In this document: in pieces, positions 44,185-53,641 of the stretch | Layout of the letters: every line of letters starts with the position of its first letter | Position numbering within the stretch: position 1 is the stretch's first letter | Assembly: GCA_963702685.1 (NCBI GenBank) | Contig: CAVPDQ010000021.1 | Location: 1 to 64,000 of the forward strand | Origin: AP-15 sp963702685 | GTDB taxonomy: Bacteria; Pseudomonadota; Alphaproteobacteria; ATCC43930; CGMCC-115725 | DNA length: 64,000 bases | Direction: 5' to 3' | Position numbers and translations under genes: made by a program | The notes under the pieces: model-generated | Told to the model about the DNA's origin: nothing | Seen by the model: the letters and a program-made list of their open reading frames with translations, nothing else | The model's database searches: none

Positions 44185-45641
44185 ACGTCGGCGGTCGCTT
44201 CGATGCGGCCTTCCTTGACCGCCGTCACGAACCCCCGGTAGTCGCGCTCGGTCTGGTCGGCGTATTCCATGGCGAACTCGCCGATCGCGTCATCAAAGGT
44301 CTCGCTCGCTCCCATATAGCCGGCGATCATCGCGGGGTCGCCCGAGCGGGCATGCGCCCGCGCCAAGGCCCATGCACACAGTCCTCGCGTATGCTTTGCA
44401 TCAGATCGAGATCGAATCCTTCGACGATCGCGCTGATCTTCGCGTCGCGCAGCTGGCGGATGTAGAAGTGGCGGCCGCTCAATCCCTGGGTCCATCCCAG
44501 GAATATGTCGCTCGCCGACTGCATCAGACGCTGGCCGGCCACGATGCGCTGGCCGTGGTTCTCGTGCACGCTCTTGCCCGCATAGGGCTCGAGCACCGAT
44601 GCTTTGGCTTCCTTGATCTGCAGGAAAATCGGGTCGTCGTCGGCAGCAAGGAAAAGCGCGATACCACAGTAGGTGCCGACGCTGCCGACGCCAACAACCT
44701 TGATCGCCAAATCGCAGAAAGGTAAAACGGTCGAAGAGCGTGCGGACGTGCTCGGGCAGCGACTCGCGGTACATCGCGAAGCCTTCGCTGTACCCGGTCT
44801 CAAGGCCCGGCGCCTGCTCGACGGTGGGATGGAAGATCAACGGCGGATTGTCCAGGATCCGAGGAACCACCCCGTGCTCCTCGACGAGCTTTGGGAAGAT
44901 GTATTCCGGGGTGCTTTTTGCCTGCGCTTTTTCGACCCGTTGGGCGATACGCCCGCGATCTTCTTCGCGCGCCACTTCCTTGAGCACCCGTTTGAGGCTG
45001 ATCGTGTCGTACCAGACGTCGAGAGCCCGCATCGATCCGTAATCGGTCATGTGCTCCCGGTAAGCACGCACGGTGTCGATCGCAATCCGCCCCGTGTCGC
45101 TCTCGGGCAGTCCGATATGACGCGCCGGCGATGACAACGCTCGCGACCAGACGCTTGAGGTCCCATTCCCACGGGGCGGGCAGCGTCTCATCGAGATCAT
45201 TGATGTCGAAAACAATATTTCGCTCTGGCGTGGCAAAGCCGCCGAAGTTCATCAAATGGGCATCGCCGCAGGCCTGCACGATCAACCCGATTTCGGCGTA
45301 TGGACGCCAAATCGGCCGCCATCAGCGCCGCCGAGCCGCGATAGAAGGCAAAGGGCGACTGCATCATCCGCCCAAAGCGGATCGGGACGAGCTCCGGTAG
45401 CCTATCCTCGTTCGATGCGCTCAAAAACTCGACCGGATCGCGCCGGCCCTCGGGCGGCTCCCAGGCGCCATGATCCTGCCGCGGCGCTCGCTGGCGCAGC
45501 GCCTTTCCTTGGGCGCGGCGCTCGTCCGGCGTCAGGTACCGGGTTCCGGCCAAGCCGGGCCGCCCATCGCCGATGACCCGTGGCTGGCAACATGCCCAAT
45601 CTCCCATCTTTTGTGGACTCTGCCGGATCGCGCGTCATCAT
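44181..45641 (-). pseudogene. DUF2252-family protein with several frame breaks
   Basis: Fragments in three frames line up with one DUF2252 protein. They are RFGRMMQSPFAFYRGSA with MAADLA, VQACGDAHLMNFGGFATPER, IVFDINDLDETLPAPWEWDLKRL, DYGSMRALDVWYDTIS, VVGVGSVGTYC and FAMEYADQTERDYRGF. At least four shifts are needed (near 45300, 45130, 44720 and 44370). The family has a kinase-like fold and unknown function. The number of shifts within about 1.4 kb is higher than elsewhere in the window, so true decay is plausible here. Confidence 0.7.
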
Positions 45642-45929
45642 GGCCGATCAAGAGTTCCGCGAATAGTCGGATCGGCGCTCAGCTAATGGTACAAACATAA
45701 CGCTTGGGACCATAGCTTCCCGTTCTGGTCATCCCGGCGAAGGCCGGGACCTATGTCAGCTATGGGCACCGGCCGGAGCCTGACCTCGGGCCGGCCGAAG
45801 GCCGGACCCGTGGGCCGGTGTGACAACTTACCCGGGCACCATCTGTTAGAATTGCTCCACCAGCATAATGGCGCTCGACGACCACGCTCGGGCGCCCATG
45901 CTTTGCCGAAACTATGGAGGTGCTCGGTC
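45642..45929. other. Gene-free region with REP-like repeat and duplicated leader copy 2
   Basis: A palindromic REP-type sequence starts at 45729 (CATCCCGGCGAAGGCCGGGA), with a related inverted pair to about 45830. From 45866 the segment duplicates 44017-44102 and supplies the ribosome-binding site (TATGGAGGTGC) of the next gene. Confidence 0.5.
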
Positions 45930-46855
45930 ATGAGCCAGTCGCGCTCGGCCCGGCTGCGGGAGCTGATCCAGCGCCGCGACAAGGTGCTGGCGGTGCTGCA
46001 TCCGCCGACCGCGGCGCATGCGCGGATCATGGAAGAGGCCGGGTGCGAGGCGTTGTTCGTCGGCACCGGCGGGGTGGTCGGCGCCTATACCGGGCTCGCC
46101 GATGTCGGCACCGCGACGATGACCGAATGCGTCGACCATCGCCGGCTGGATCGCCGACAGCGTCTCGATCCCGGTCATCATCGACGGCGACACCGGCCAT
46201 GGCGGGATCATGGCGGTGCGGCGCCTGGTGCGCGAGAGCATCCGCGCCGGGCTCGCCGGCATCCGCATCGACGACCAGCCGATCGAGGGCAAGCGCAAGA
46301 CCCAGAACGCCGGCATCGAAATCGTGCCGCTCGACCAGGCGATCGCGCGCTACCGCGCCGCGGTCGATATGAAGAACGAGCTCGATCCCGGATTTTGTCG
46401 TCATGGCGCAATGCTACGCTCGCGACGCCGCCGGCGGCACGCTCGACGACACGATTGCACGCATGAAAGCCTATCGCGAAGCGGCCGGGGTCGATTGGGT
46501 GCAGTTCGAATCGCCGCACTCGGTCGACGAGATCCGCATGGCGCGCGCGGCTGTCGAGGGCCCGTTCTCGTTTATGCGCGGCAAGCTCGGGCGCTATCTC
46601 GACCTCGACGAGCATCTGGCGCTCGGCGTCACGATCGCCTGGTATCCGGGGTTCAGCCATGCCGTCACCTGGGCGGCGCTGTGGGATTTCATGACCGATT
46701 TTCAGGCGCGCGGCACCAAGGCGTGGGACGATTTCGTCGCCAGCCGCCAGGACCGTCCCTACCCGAGGCCCGAGATTCCGCCCGAGGGCGAAGGCGACGC
46801 CAGGCAGCGGGAGCTCGAACGGCGGTATTTCGGCGATCAGCAGGGGGGCAGGTAA
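45930..46855 (+). pseudogene. Isocitrate lyase/PEP mutase family protein with two frame breaks
   Basis: Three frames form one protein of about 307 residues. The first reads MSQSRSARLRELIQRRDKV to ATMTEC, the second TIAGWIADSVSIPVIIDGDTGHGG to NELDP, and the third DFVVMAQCYARDAAGGTLDD to the stop. Shifts lie near 46135 and 46389. The DGDTGHGG and catalytic-loop region identify the PEP mutase/isocitrate lyase superfamily; the canonical KKCGH motif of true isocitrate lyases is absent, so an oxaloacetate decarboxylase-, methylisocitrate-lyase- or carboxyPEP-mutase-like activity is more likely. It overlaps the amidohydrolase start (TAATG). Confidence 0.72.
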
Positions 46856-48007
46856 TGGCGCGCGACGGCTACCGGATCTTCGATTCCGACACGCATGTCG
46901 GCCCCGACGCGGCGATCCTGTCGCGCTATCTGAGCGCGGCGGAGAAAGAGCGCCTCTCCGGCTGGGCCGCGTACAAATCGCGCGACCGCCACGGCCGGGT
47001 GACCTATACGAAGGGCCAGCGGCACTATCGCCGCCGCCTCGGCGAGGCCGAGCCCGATGCCGCGCCGGCCGGGTACATGGCCGGCTTCACCGGCGTCAGG
47101 CGCCGGCGCGAGCCGTCGCCGCGGGTTGACGCCGACCCGGCGGCGCGCATCGCCGACATGGATTTCGAAGGGGTCGATGTGAACCTGACCCTGCCGTCGG
47201 GCTGGTTCGGCACCTGGAGCGCCGGCGACGACGTGGCGCTCGAAATGGCGATGTACCGCGCCTATCACCGCTGGATGGAGGATTACTGCGGCGCTTATCC
47301 CGACCGGCTCGGCGGCGTGATCCTGGCCGGCGCGCGCGACATCGACGGCGGCCTCGGCGAGCTGAGGCGCTGCGGCAAGTCGCGCTGGGCCTGGGGAATG
47401 ATGGTCTATGCGCCGGCCGGCATGCCGCTCGACCACCCCGCGCTGGAGCCGTTCTACGCCGAGGCGGCGGCGCTCGACCTCGCGGTCGTCCTGCACACCT
47501 TCACCGTCATGCCGCCCTACGCGCCCGGCGGACGGGACACCTGGGACAATCTGTGGCTGCAGCGCTCGGCGGCGCATCCCTGGTGCGGCATGCGCAACAT
47601 GGCATCGCTGATCGGCAGCGGCGTGATGGACCGCTATCCGAATTTGCGGGTCGGCACCTTGGAGGCCGGGCATGGCTGGCTGCCGTTCTGGATGATGCGG
47701 CTCGACGAGCACGCCGAGACGGTCAAGGCGGCGCTCCCCGAATTGGCGCAACGCCCGAGCGAGTACGTCCGCGGCGGCCGCTATTTTCAGAGCATCGAGA
47801 TCCCGGAGGGAGCGCGACTGACCAACGCCGTCGCCGATCTCGTCGGCGATCATGTGCTGATGTACGCTTCCGACTACCCGCATGGCGAAAGCCATTTTCC
47901 CGAATTCGACCGCGCTCGTCGCCGCCTGGGACATGGCCGAGGAGCGCAAGCGAAAGCTGCTGTGGGAGAATGCGGCACGGTTCTACGCGCGCGCCGGCTT
48001 CGACTGA
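46855..48007 (+). CDS. Amidohydrolase-2 family protein (frame broken near 47910)
   Basis: The protein reads MARDGYRIFDSDTHVGPDAA with a metal-binding DSDTHV start, then MDFEGVDVNLTLPSGWFG, VVLHTFTVMPPY and YASDYPHGESHFPEF, the pattern of metal-dependent amidohydrolases related to aminocarboxymuconate-semialdehyde decarboxylase. The last 30 residues (ALVAAWDMAEERKRKLLW, ENAARFYARAGFD) are in a different frame, joined by a one-base change near 47910, and end at TGA 48005-48007. It is translationally coupled to the PEP-mutase-family gene, so they probably act in one catabolic route. Confidence 0.78.
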
Positions 48008-48287
48008 GAGGCTGTGAATGAATTGGGATGGCGGGCAAATCGCGGCTGCTCGTAGGATGGGTTGAGGATCGCGAAACCCATCGCCATTGGTCGGCTCCAA
48101 TTGATGGGTTTCACTTCGTTCTACCCATCCTACCAGCAGCCGCAGCAGGCCAATCTTTTGCGGGGCGCTGCTCGGCATCGGCGCAAGCCCGAAAAATCCC
48201 AGGCAAAGTGCTGCGCGGCAAGGGGGATAAATTGCCTCGACAGCAACCGCCGCCTAATATTCGCGCCCGATACAGCGGAGGATCGAT
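48008..48287. other. Gene-free region with dispersed repeat and palindromic element
   Basis: The amidohydrolase stop TGA begins a dispersed repeat copy (48005-48045). A large palindrome follows at 48042-48143. The remaining 140 bases show no gene and end with the GGAGGATCGAT ribosome-binding region of the MBL gene. Confidence 0.5.
48042..48143. repeat. Palindromic MITE-like element
   Basis: The arms GCGGCTGCTCGTAGGATGGG and CCCATCCTACCAGCAGCCGC are inverted repeats of 20 bases with one mismatch. A second internal pair, GCGAAACCCATC and GATGGGTTTCAC, lies inside. GTAGGATGGGTT-type palindromes recur widely in alphaproteobacterial genomes. It has no coding capacity. Confidence 0.75.
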
Positions 48288-49286
48288 ATGAGCGGCGCCG
48301 GCGGCCCGCCAATTGCGTTGGTTCCGCTCGACCGGCTGAGCGTCGATGTCGTCACCGACGACGTCAGCGACAATTACGTCAGCAAGACGCTGTTCGCGGT
48401 CTCCGAGTTCGCCAACATCGTGCGCGCCGGGGCGTCGGTGATCTCCGGTGAATCGCTCCTGGTCGCCAATCTCGGCTACGGGCTTCGGCTGGTTTCAGAT
48501 GGCGGCGAGGCACGGCACAGCCTTTTGTTCGATACCGGGACCGAAGGGGCGGCCTTTATCCGCAATTGCAACAACCTTTCAATTCCGCTCGGCGAGATCG
48601 AGGCGATCGCGATCACGCACGGCCATTGGGACCATATGGGCGCGCTGCCGGCCGCCCTCGACGCCATCGCCGAGCAGGGCGGAAAAGCGACCGTCCACGT
48701 CAATCCGGGCATGTTCAACGAACGCGGCGTGCTGTTGAGCGGCGGTGCGATCGTGCCGGTGGCCAATGTGCCGCAGCCCGCGGAATTGGAGCGGCGCGGC
48801 GCCGTCGTCGTCAACGACCCGGCCGAGCGGCTGCTGCTCGACGGGCATTTCTATTACAGCGGCGAAATCCCGCGGCTGACCTCGTTCGAAAAGGGCCGCG
48901 TCGACCATTTGTGCCGCACCGGTCCCAACGCGCCGTGGCAGCCCGACCCGTTTCTGATGGACGAGCGGATGCTGGTGGCGCATGTGCTCGACCTGGGGCT
49001 CGTCGTGTTCAGCGCCTGCTCGCATGCCGGGATCGTCAATGTCTGCACCGAGGTGCGCAGTCTTTTCCCCGACCTGCCGATCCATTGCGTGATGGGCGGC
49101 CTGCATCTGGGCGGGGTGATGGAGCGGCTTATTCCGGAGACCGTCGAAGCGCTGCGGCCGTTCGATATCGGGCACATCATCACCGGCCATTGCACCGGCT
49201 GGCGCGCATTGCACGCGCTCGCCAACGCCTTTGGCGACAGCGTCAGCCAGTCCGCGGTCGGCACCACCTACAGCTTCGCCGCCTGA
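48288..49286 (+). CDS. MBL-fold metallohydrolase (dihydropterin-type subgroup)
   Basis: A 332-residue metallo-beta-lactamase-fold protein with the zinc motif THGHWDHMGAL near residues 108-118, further ligands in SACSHAGIVN and GGLHLGG, and a last His in ITGHCTGW. It resembles the subgroup annotated as 7,8-dihydropterin-6-methyl-4-(ribofuranosyl)aminobenzene phosphate synthase, but such names are unreliable outside methanogens and methylotrophs. The start at 48288 follows GGAGG. The CobW GTPase gene begins 1 base after its stop. Confidence 0.82.
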   Translation: MSGAGGPPIALVPLDRLSVDVVTDDVSDNYVSKTLFAVSEFANIVRAGASVISGESLLVANLGYGLRLVSDGGEARHSLLFDTGTEGAAFIRNCNNLSIPLGEIEAIAITHGHWDHMGALPAALDAIAEQGGKATVHVNPGMFNERGVLLSGGAIVPVANVPQPAELERRGAVVVNDPAERLLLDGHFYYSGEIPRLTSFEKGRVDHLCRTGPNAPWQPDPFLMDERMLVAHVLDLGLVVFSACSHAGIVNVCTEVRSLFPDLPIHCVMGGLHLGGVMERLIPETVEALRPFDIGHIITGHCTGWRALHALANAFGDSVSQSAVGTTYSFAA

Positions 49287-49287
49287 A

Positions 49288-50259
49288 ATGACGACCGAGC
49301 CGCTGATCGGGGCCGGGCCGCGCTTGCCGGTCACGATCGTCACCGGCTTTCTCGGCAGCGGCAAGACGACGCTCGTCAACCACATCCTTGCCGCCCAGCA
49401 CGGGCTCGACATCGCGGTCATGGTCAACGAATTGGGCGACATCGCGATCGACGGCGCGCTGATCGAGAATGCCGGCGAGGATATCGTCGAGCTCGCCAAT
49501 GGCTGTGTGTGCTGCTCGATCAACAACGACCTCGCCAATGCGCTCGCCGGGCTGCTGCGGCGCGAGAAGAGGCTCGATTACCTCGTCGTCGAAACCACCG
49601 GCGTCGCCGACCCGTTGCCGATCGCATTGACCTTTCTGCGCCCGGAATTCCGCGAGCGGGTACGCGTCGATTCGATCGTGGCGCTGGCCGACGCCGAGAA
49701 TATTGGCGCCGACGGCATCGCCGGCCAGGCCGCCCGCAACCAGCTGCGCTATGCCGACATCGTTTTGCTCAACAAATGCGACCGGGTCGGCGATGCCCGG
49801 CTCGACGCGATCGAGGCCGAGATCGCCGCCGCCGCCAACGGGGCGCGGATCGCGCGCACGGTGCGGGCCGGGATCGCGCTGCCGCTCCTCCTCAGCGTCG
49901 GCCTCTTCCAGTCCGGCCGTTATGTCGCCGCGCAGGATCACGACCATTTGGCGGCCGACGGGTTCGAGGCGGTCTCGTTCGAAAGCCCCTACCCCTTCGC
50001 CGCAGACCGGTTTCAGGCGTTTCTCGAAGAGCTTCCCGGCGATGTGTTCCGCGCCAAAGGCATCCTGGCGATCGACGGCGGCGCCGGGCGCCATGTGTTT
50101 CATCTCGTCGGCCGCCGGTTCACCCTCGATGCGGCCGGCGCCGAAGCCCCGCCGGGCAGCCGTCTGGTGCTGATCGGGCGCAATCTCGATCCGGCGGCGC
50201 TGCGGGCGCGGCTGGCCGAATGCCTGGTCACCCCGGTTCTCACACCGGCTCCGGGATAG
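49288..50259 (+). CDS. CobW/COG0523-family metallochaperone GTPase (first copy)
   Basis: The 323-residue protein starts at 49288 and has the P-loop TGFLGSGKTTLVNH, the metal motif GCVCCSI, Walker B LVVETTGVADP and the base-recognition NKCD. COG0523 GTPases deliver zinc, cobalt or iron to partner enzymes. The tight coupling to the upstream MBL-fold metallohydrolase suggests that hydrolase as the metal client, an inference. It lacks the His-rich insertion seen in the second CobW protein at 58080. Confidence 0.88.
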   Translation: MTTEPLIGAGPRLPVTIVTGFLGSGKTTLVNHILAAQHGLDIAVMVNELGDIAIDGALIENAGEDIVELANGCVCCSINNDLANALAGLLRREKRLDYLVVETTGVADPLPIALTFLRPEFRERVRVDSIVALADAENIGADGIAGQAARNQLRYADIVLLNKCDRVGDARLDAIEAEIAAAANGARIARTVRAGIALPLLLSVGLFQSGRYVAAQDHDHLAADGFEAVSFESPYPFAADRFQAFLEELPGDVFRAKGILAIDGGAGRHVFHLVGRRFTLDAAGAEAPPGSRLVLIGRNLDPAALRARLAECLVTPVLTPAPG

Positions 50260-50863
50260 CGAGCGAAACGGCCGTCAACAGGCCGGCGGCAACGACCGGC
50301 GCCCAGGCGACCGCGGGCTCCGCCCGGAAATGGACGACGGCGCCGATCGTAGCACCAATCATCAGCCCGACCCAGGGCGATGCCTGCGCCAGCCAATCCC
50401 AGCCCGACACGCGGCGCGCCAGAAAATCGCCGAGGCCTTGGCCGAGCTTGACCAGGGTGCCGGTGACATAGGTCAGGCTGACGCCGACATTGCCGGCCCG
50501 GTGCATCGATGCGTTCAAGGCGCCCATCGCCAGCACCATCGGCTCGGGCCGGGTCGCCCCGAGCGCCGCAACGGTCAACAACGCCGTCACCGTCGCCAGC
50601 ACCGCGCTCAGGTGCCAGCGCCCGGTGCGGTGCGCGATGATCTGCCCGGCCGCCGCGCCCAGCACGAACAGCACGACCAGGCGCAGGATCGCGCTGGCTT
50701 CGGCAAAATCGCCGCGGCCAAAGGCGACGGCGAGCTGGGTGCTGTTGCCGCTCATATACGAGACGAACAGATGCTTGAGATGGAGATAGCCGATCGCATC
50801 GACCATCCCCGCGAGCCCCGCCAACAGTGCTGCCAGAACCAGCCCCTCGCCCCGGTCGCCCAT
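50240..50863 (-). CDS. DUF1275 (YoaK-type) membrane protein
   Basis: The 207-residue protein starts at the ATG at 50863 (MGDRGEGLVLAALLAGLAG). It has six predicted hydrophobic segments and the family pattern MVDAIGYLHLKHLFVSYMSGNST and ALNASMHRAGNVGVSLTYVTGTL. Function is unknown; some relatives are linked to metal or organic acid stress. The coding strand overlaps the 3' end of the CobW gene on the other strand by 20 bases. Confidence 0.82.
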   Translation of the reverse strand: MGDRGEGLVLAALLAGLAGMVDAIGYLHLKHLFVSYMSGNSTQLAVAFGRGDFAEASAILRLVVLFVLGAAAGQIIAHRTGRWHLSAVLATVTALLTVAALGATRPEPMVLAMGALNASMHRAGNVGVSLTYVTGTLVKLGQGLGDFLARRVSGWDWLAQASPWVGLMIGATIGAVVHFRAEPAVAWAPVVAAGLLTAVSLAIPEPV

Positions 50864-50902
50864 CCGCGCCGCCCGCTGTTGCCCTATCCCGAGCTTGCCG
50901 TC

Positions 50903-50955
50903 CGGCAAGCGTCGCGGGCAAGCGCGGCGGGCAAGCGTGGCGGGCAAGCGTGGCG
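50903..50955. repeat. Short tandem repeat upstream of the DUF1275 gene
   Basis: Units of about 12 bases of the type GCGGGCAAGCGT recur four times with small differences (GGCAAGCGTCGC, GGCAAGCGCGGC, GGCAAGCGTGGC, GGCAAGCGTGGC). They lie between the divergent DUF1275 and transporter genes, where copy changes could alter promoter spacing. Confidence 0.75.
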
Positions 50956-51015
50956 GAGTGATTCCGCAACGCGCCCGTTCACACCCGGAATGCGGTCGAG
51001 GCGGGGGCACGCACG

Positions 51016-52849
51016 ATGAGCCGCGGCGAGATCGTTGTTGTCGCGGTGCTGGCCGGCATGGCCGCGCTCTTTCTATGGGACCGGCTGCGCTACGATCTTG
51101 TCGCGCTCCTGGCGCTGTTCGCCGCGGTTGCCGGCGGGGTCGTGCCGGCGCGCCACGCCTTCTCCGGCTTTGCCAACCCGGTGCTGCCGCTGATCGCCGG
51201 CGCGCTGATCGTCAGCGCCGCGATCGCGCGCTCGGGTGCGGTGGAGCTGATGGTGCGCTGGCTCGCACCGCTGCTGCGCTCGCCCGGGCTCCAGGTCGGC
51301 GTCCTTGCTTTCTGCGTCGCCGGGCTTTCGGCGGTGGTCAAGAATGTCGGCGCGCTCGCCGTCTTTATCCCGGTCGCGTTTCAGATTGCCCGCCGCAACG
51401 ACCGCGCCCCCTCCGAGCTGTTGATGCCGCTGAGCTTTGCCTCGCTCCTCGGCGGCTCGATCACCTTGATCGGCACCTCGCCCAACCTGTTGATCGCCGA
51501 AGTGCGCGCCCAGCTTACCGGGCGGCCGTTCGGCATGTTCGACTTTGCCCCGGTCGGCCTCGGCGTCGCGGTTTGCGGCGTGCTGTTTCTGAGCCTCGGC
51601 TGGCGGCTGATCCCGCGCGGCCGGCGCGGCTCGGGCGGCGAGCCGCCGTTTCGCATCGAGGACTACATCAGCGAGTTGGCGGTCGGGCGAGAGCTCGCCC
51701 TTTGTCGGGCGCACCGTCGCCGCGATCGAGGAGCTGGCCGGCGGCGAGGTCACGATCACCGCGTTGATCCGCGACGAGCGCCGGCGTTATGTGCCCGGCG
51801 GCGGCTGGACGGTCCGGGCGGGCGATGTGCTGGTGATCGAGGCCGACCCGCCGGCGCTCGAGCACTTCGCCGCCGACGGCAAGCTCGCGCTCGTCGACAG
51901 CAAAGAATTGCCGGAGCCGGCGGCGAGCGCGGCGGAGAACCCCCTGCCCGCGCCGGCTTCCGGCGAAGCGCCGTCGGAAGCCGACCCCAACCGGCTCGGC
52001 GTCGTCGAAGCCGTAGTCGTCGCCGGCTCGGCGCTGATCGGCCGTTCGGCGGCCTCGCTGCATTTGCGCGAGCATTACGGCGTCAACGTGCTGGCGATCG
52101 CCCGCCGCGGCCGGCGCGAAACCGCCCGCTTGCGCCATGTCGAGCTCCAGCTCGGCGACGCGGTCGTGCTCCAGGGCTATCTCGACCGGATCAACGACAC
52201 GATCGCGGCGCTCGGCTGCCTGCCGCTCGCCGAGCGGCAATTGACCCTCGGCCGCCGTCGCCGGCTGGCGTTGCCGCTCCTGATCCTGGCCGTGGCGATG
52301 GCGGCTGCGGGCAGCGAATTGGTGCCGGCGGAGATTGCCTTTGTCGGCGCGGCGCTCGCGATCGGCGTCTGCGGCCTCTTGACGCTCAAGGAGATTTACG
52401 AGGCGGTCGAATGGCCGATCCTCGTGATGATCGGCGCGCTGATCCCGATCGGCGAGGCCGTCAAAAGCACCGGCACGACCGAAATCGTCGCGCATCTGAT
52501 CTCGCGGCTGGCCGCGCATTTGCCGGGCGAGGCGGTCGTCGCCCTGGTCCTCGTCGTCACCATGCTGGCCACACCTCTGCTGCACCATGCCGCCGCCGTG
52601 CTGGTGATGGGGCCGATCGCGGCGGGCCTGGCAAAGACCCTCGGCTGCCATCTCGATCCGCTGCTGATGGCGGTGGCGCTCGGCGCCGGCTCGGATTTCC
52701 TGTCGCCGATCGGGCATCAGTCGAACACCCTTGTCATGGGGCCGGCGGGCTACCGCTTTGGCGATTATTGGAGGCTCGGACTGCCGCTTTCGTTGATCGT
52801 GATCGCAGTCGGGGTGCCGCTGATCGTGCTCGTTTGGCCGCTCCACTGA
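51016..52849 (+). CDS. DASS/SLC13-type transporter with central TrkA-C domains (frame broken at 51685-51687)
   Basis: The N-terminal half has repeated helices and VKNVGALAVFIPVAF and GGSITLIGTSPNLLI motifs of divalent-anion/Na+ symporters. A cytoplasmic region with two TrkA-C-like segments (ITALIRDERRRYVPGG, VNVLAIARRG) follows, then a second helical half ending SDFLSPIGHQSNTLVMGPAGY. One extra G in the GGG at 51685-51687 separates frame 1 from frame 2 (resuming SSPFVGRTVAAIEE). The restored length is about 610 residues, as expected for this family. Substrates may be sulfate or dicarboxylates. Confidence 0.85.
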
Positions 52850-52865
52850 TTGGGCCGGTCGTCCA
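52695..52865 (+). repeat. Transporter 3' end, source of a downstream partial duplication
   Basis: This segment encodes the last 50 or so residues of the transporter. It matches 53398-53568 closely, including TTTCCTGTCGCCGATCGG, GATTATTGGAGGCTCGGACT and GATCGTGCTCGTTTGGCCGC. The two copies flank the small coiled-coil gene at 53053. Confidence 0.85.
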
Positions 52866-53052
52866 CGATCGAGCCGCGTTTTCGGCAATGACGGTGCGCA
52901 ATTTCTTGCCCGGCACGACCCTCGGCCGCTTGATTTCGCCGGCAGCGGTCGGATATCTCCATCCGGCATGTTGCCTGGGGCCGGGCGTGGCGTCCGCCCA
53001 ATTGAGCGCGCGGCCGCGCCGATGAGATTGTTTCGATCGTGACGCAGCCAAA

Positions 53053-53355
53053 ATGACCGATCGCCTGACCTTGACCCGCGCCTTCGAGAGTGCCGGGCTC
53101 AAAAGCGGCGACTCCGAGCGTATCGCCACGGAAATTTATGATGCTATCCATGCCAACGTGGCGAGCAAGGCCGACGTGGCCGCGGTCGAGGCTACCGTCA
53201 CCGCGACGCGCAACGAGCTGCGCGAGGAGATCGCCGCCCTGCGGGCCGACCTGGTCAGGCTGGAGCTGCGCCTGACCTTGCGGCTCGGCGCGGTCGTGGT
53301 TGCCATCGCCGGCATCCTGTTTGCGGCGCTCCACTATTGGCCGCCGCGCCCGTAA
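53053..53355 (+). CDS. Coiled-coil membrane-anchored protein (DUF1640-like)
   Basis: A 100-residue protein with an N-terminal helical head (LTRAFESAGLKSGDSERIATEIYDAI), a long coiled coil (SKADVAAVEATVTATRNELREEIAALRAD) and a single C-terminal membrane helix (LGAVVVAIAGILFAALHYW). This is the architecture of CCDC90/DUF1640-type small proteins. Function unknown in bacteria. It lies between two copies of the transporter 3' end. Confidence 0.72.
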   Translation: MTDRLTLTRAFESAGLKSGDSERIATEIYDAIHANVASKADVAAVEATVTATRNELREEIAALRADLVRLELRLTLRLGAVVVAIAGILFAALHYWPPRP

Positions 53356-53397
53356 CGGCGGACTGCCCTGCGGCTCGATTTGGCGGGGCGCGGACCC

Positions 53398-53568
53398 GGT
53401 TTCCTGTCGCCGATCGGACATCGGTCGAGCACCCTTGTCATCGGGCCGGCGGGTTACTACTTTGGTGATTATTGGAGGCTCGGACTACCGCTTTTGTTGA
53501 TCGGGGCGGGGTCGGGGCTGTGCCGATCGTGCTCGTTTGGCCGCTCCACTGGGCCGGCGGATTTTGCC
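53398..53568 (+). pseudogene. Duplicated 3' fragment of the DASS transporter gene
   Basis: The fragment reads GFLSPIGHRSSTLVIGPAGY then YFGDYWRLGLPLLLIG, then loses the frame. It is a degenerate copy of 52695-52865. No start codon precedes it and it cannot encode a transporter. It shows that a segmental duplication spanned this region and inserted or trapped the DUF1640-like gene between copies. Confidence 0.8.
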
Positions 53569-53641
53569 GGCTCGGATCGCGTTTACGGAGATGGCGCCGG
53601 CCGCGATCGGCGCCGCGTAAAAGAACTGTACGGGTGAAAGC

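Noticed and set aside
45930..46855. True isocitrate lyase (aceA)
   Set aside because: The PEP-mutase-type DGDTGHGG motif is present but the isocitrate lyase signature KKCGH is not, and the length fits the smaller family members.
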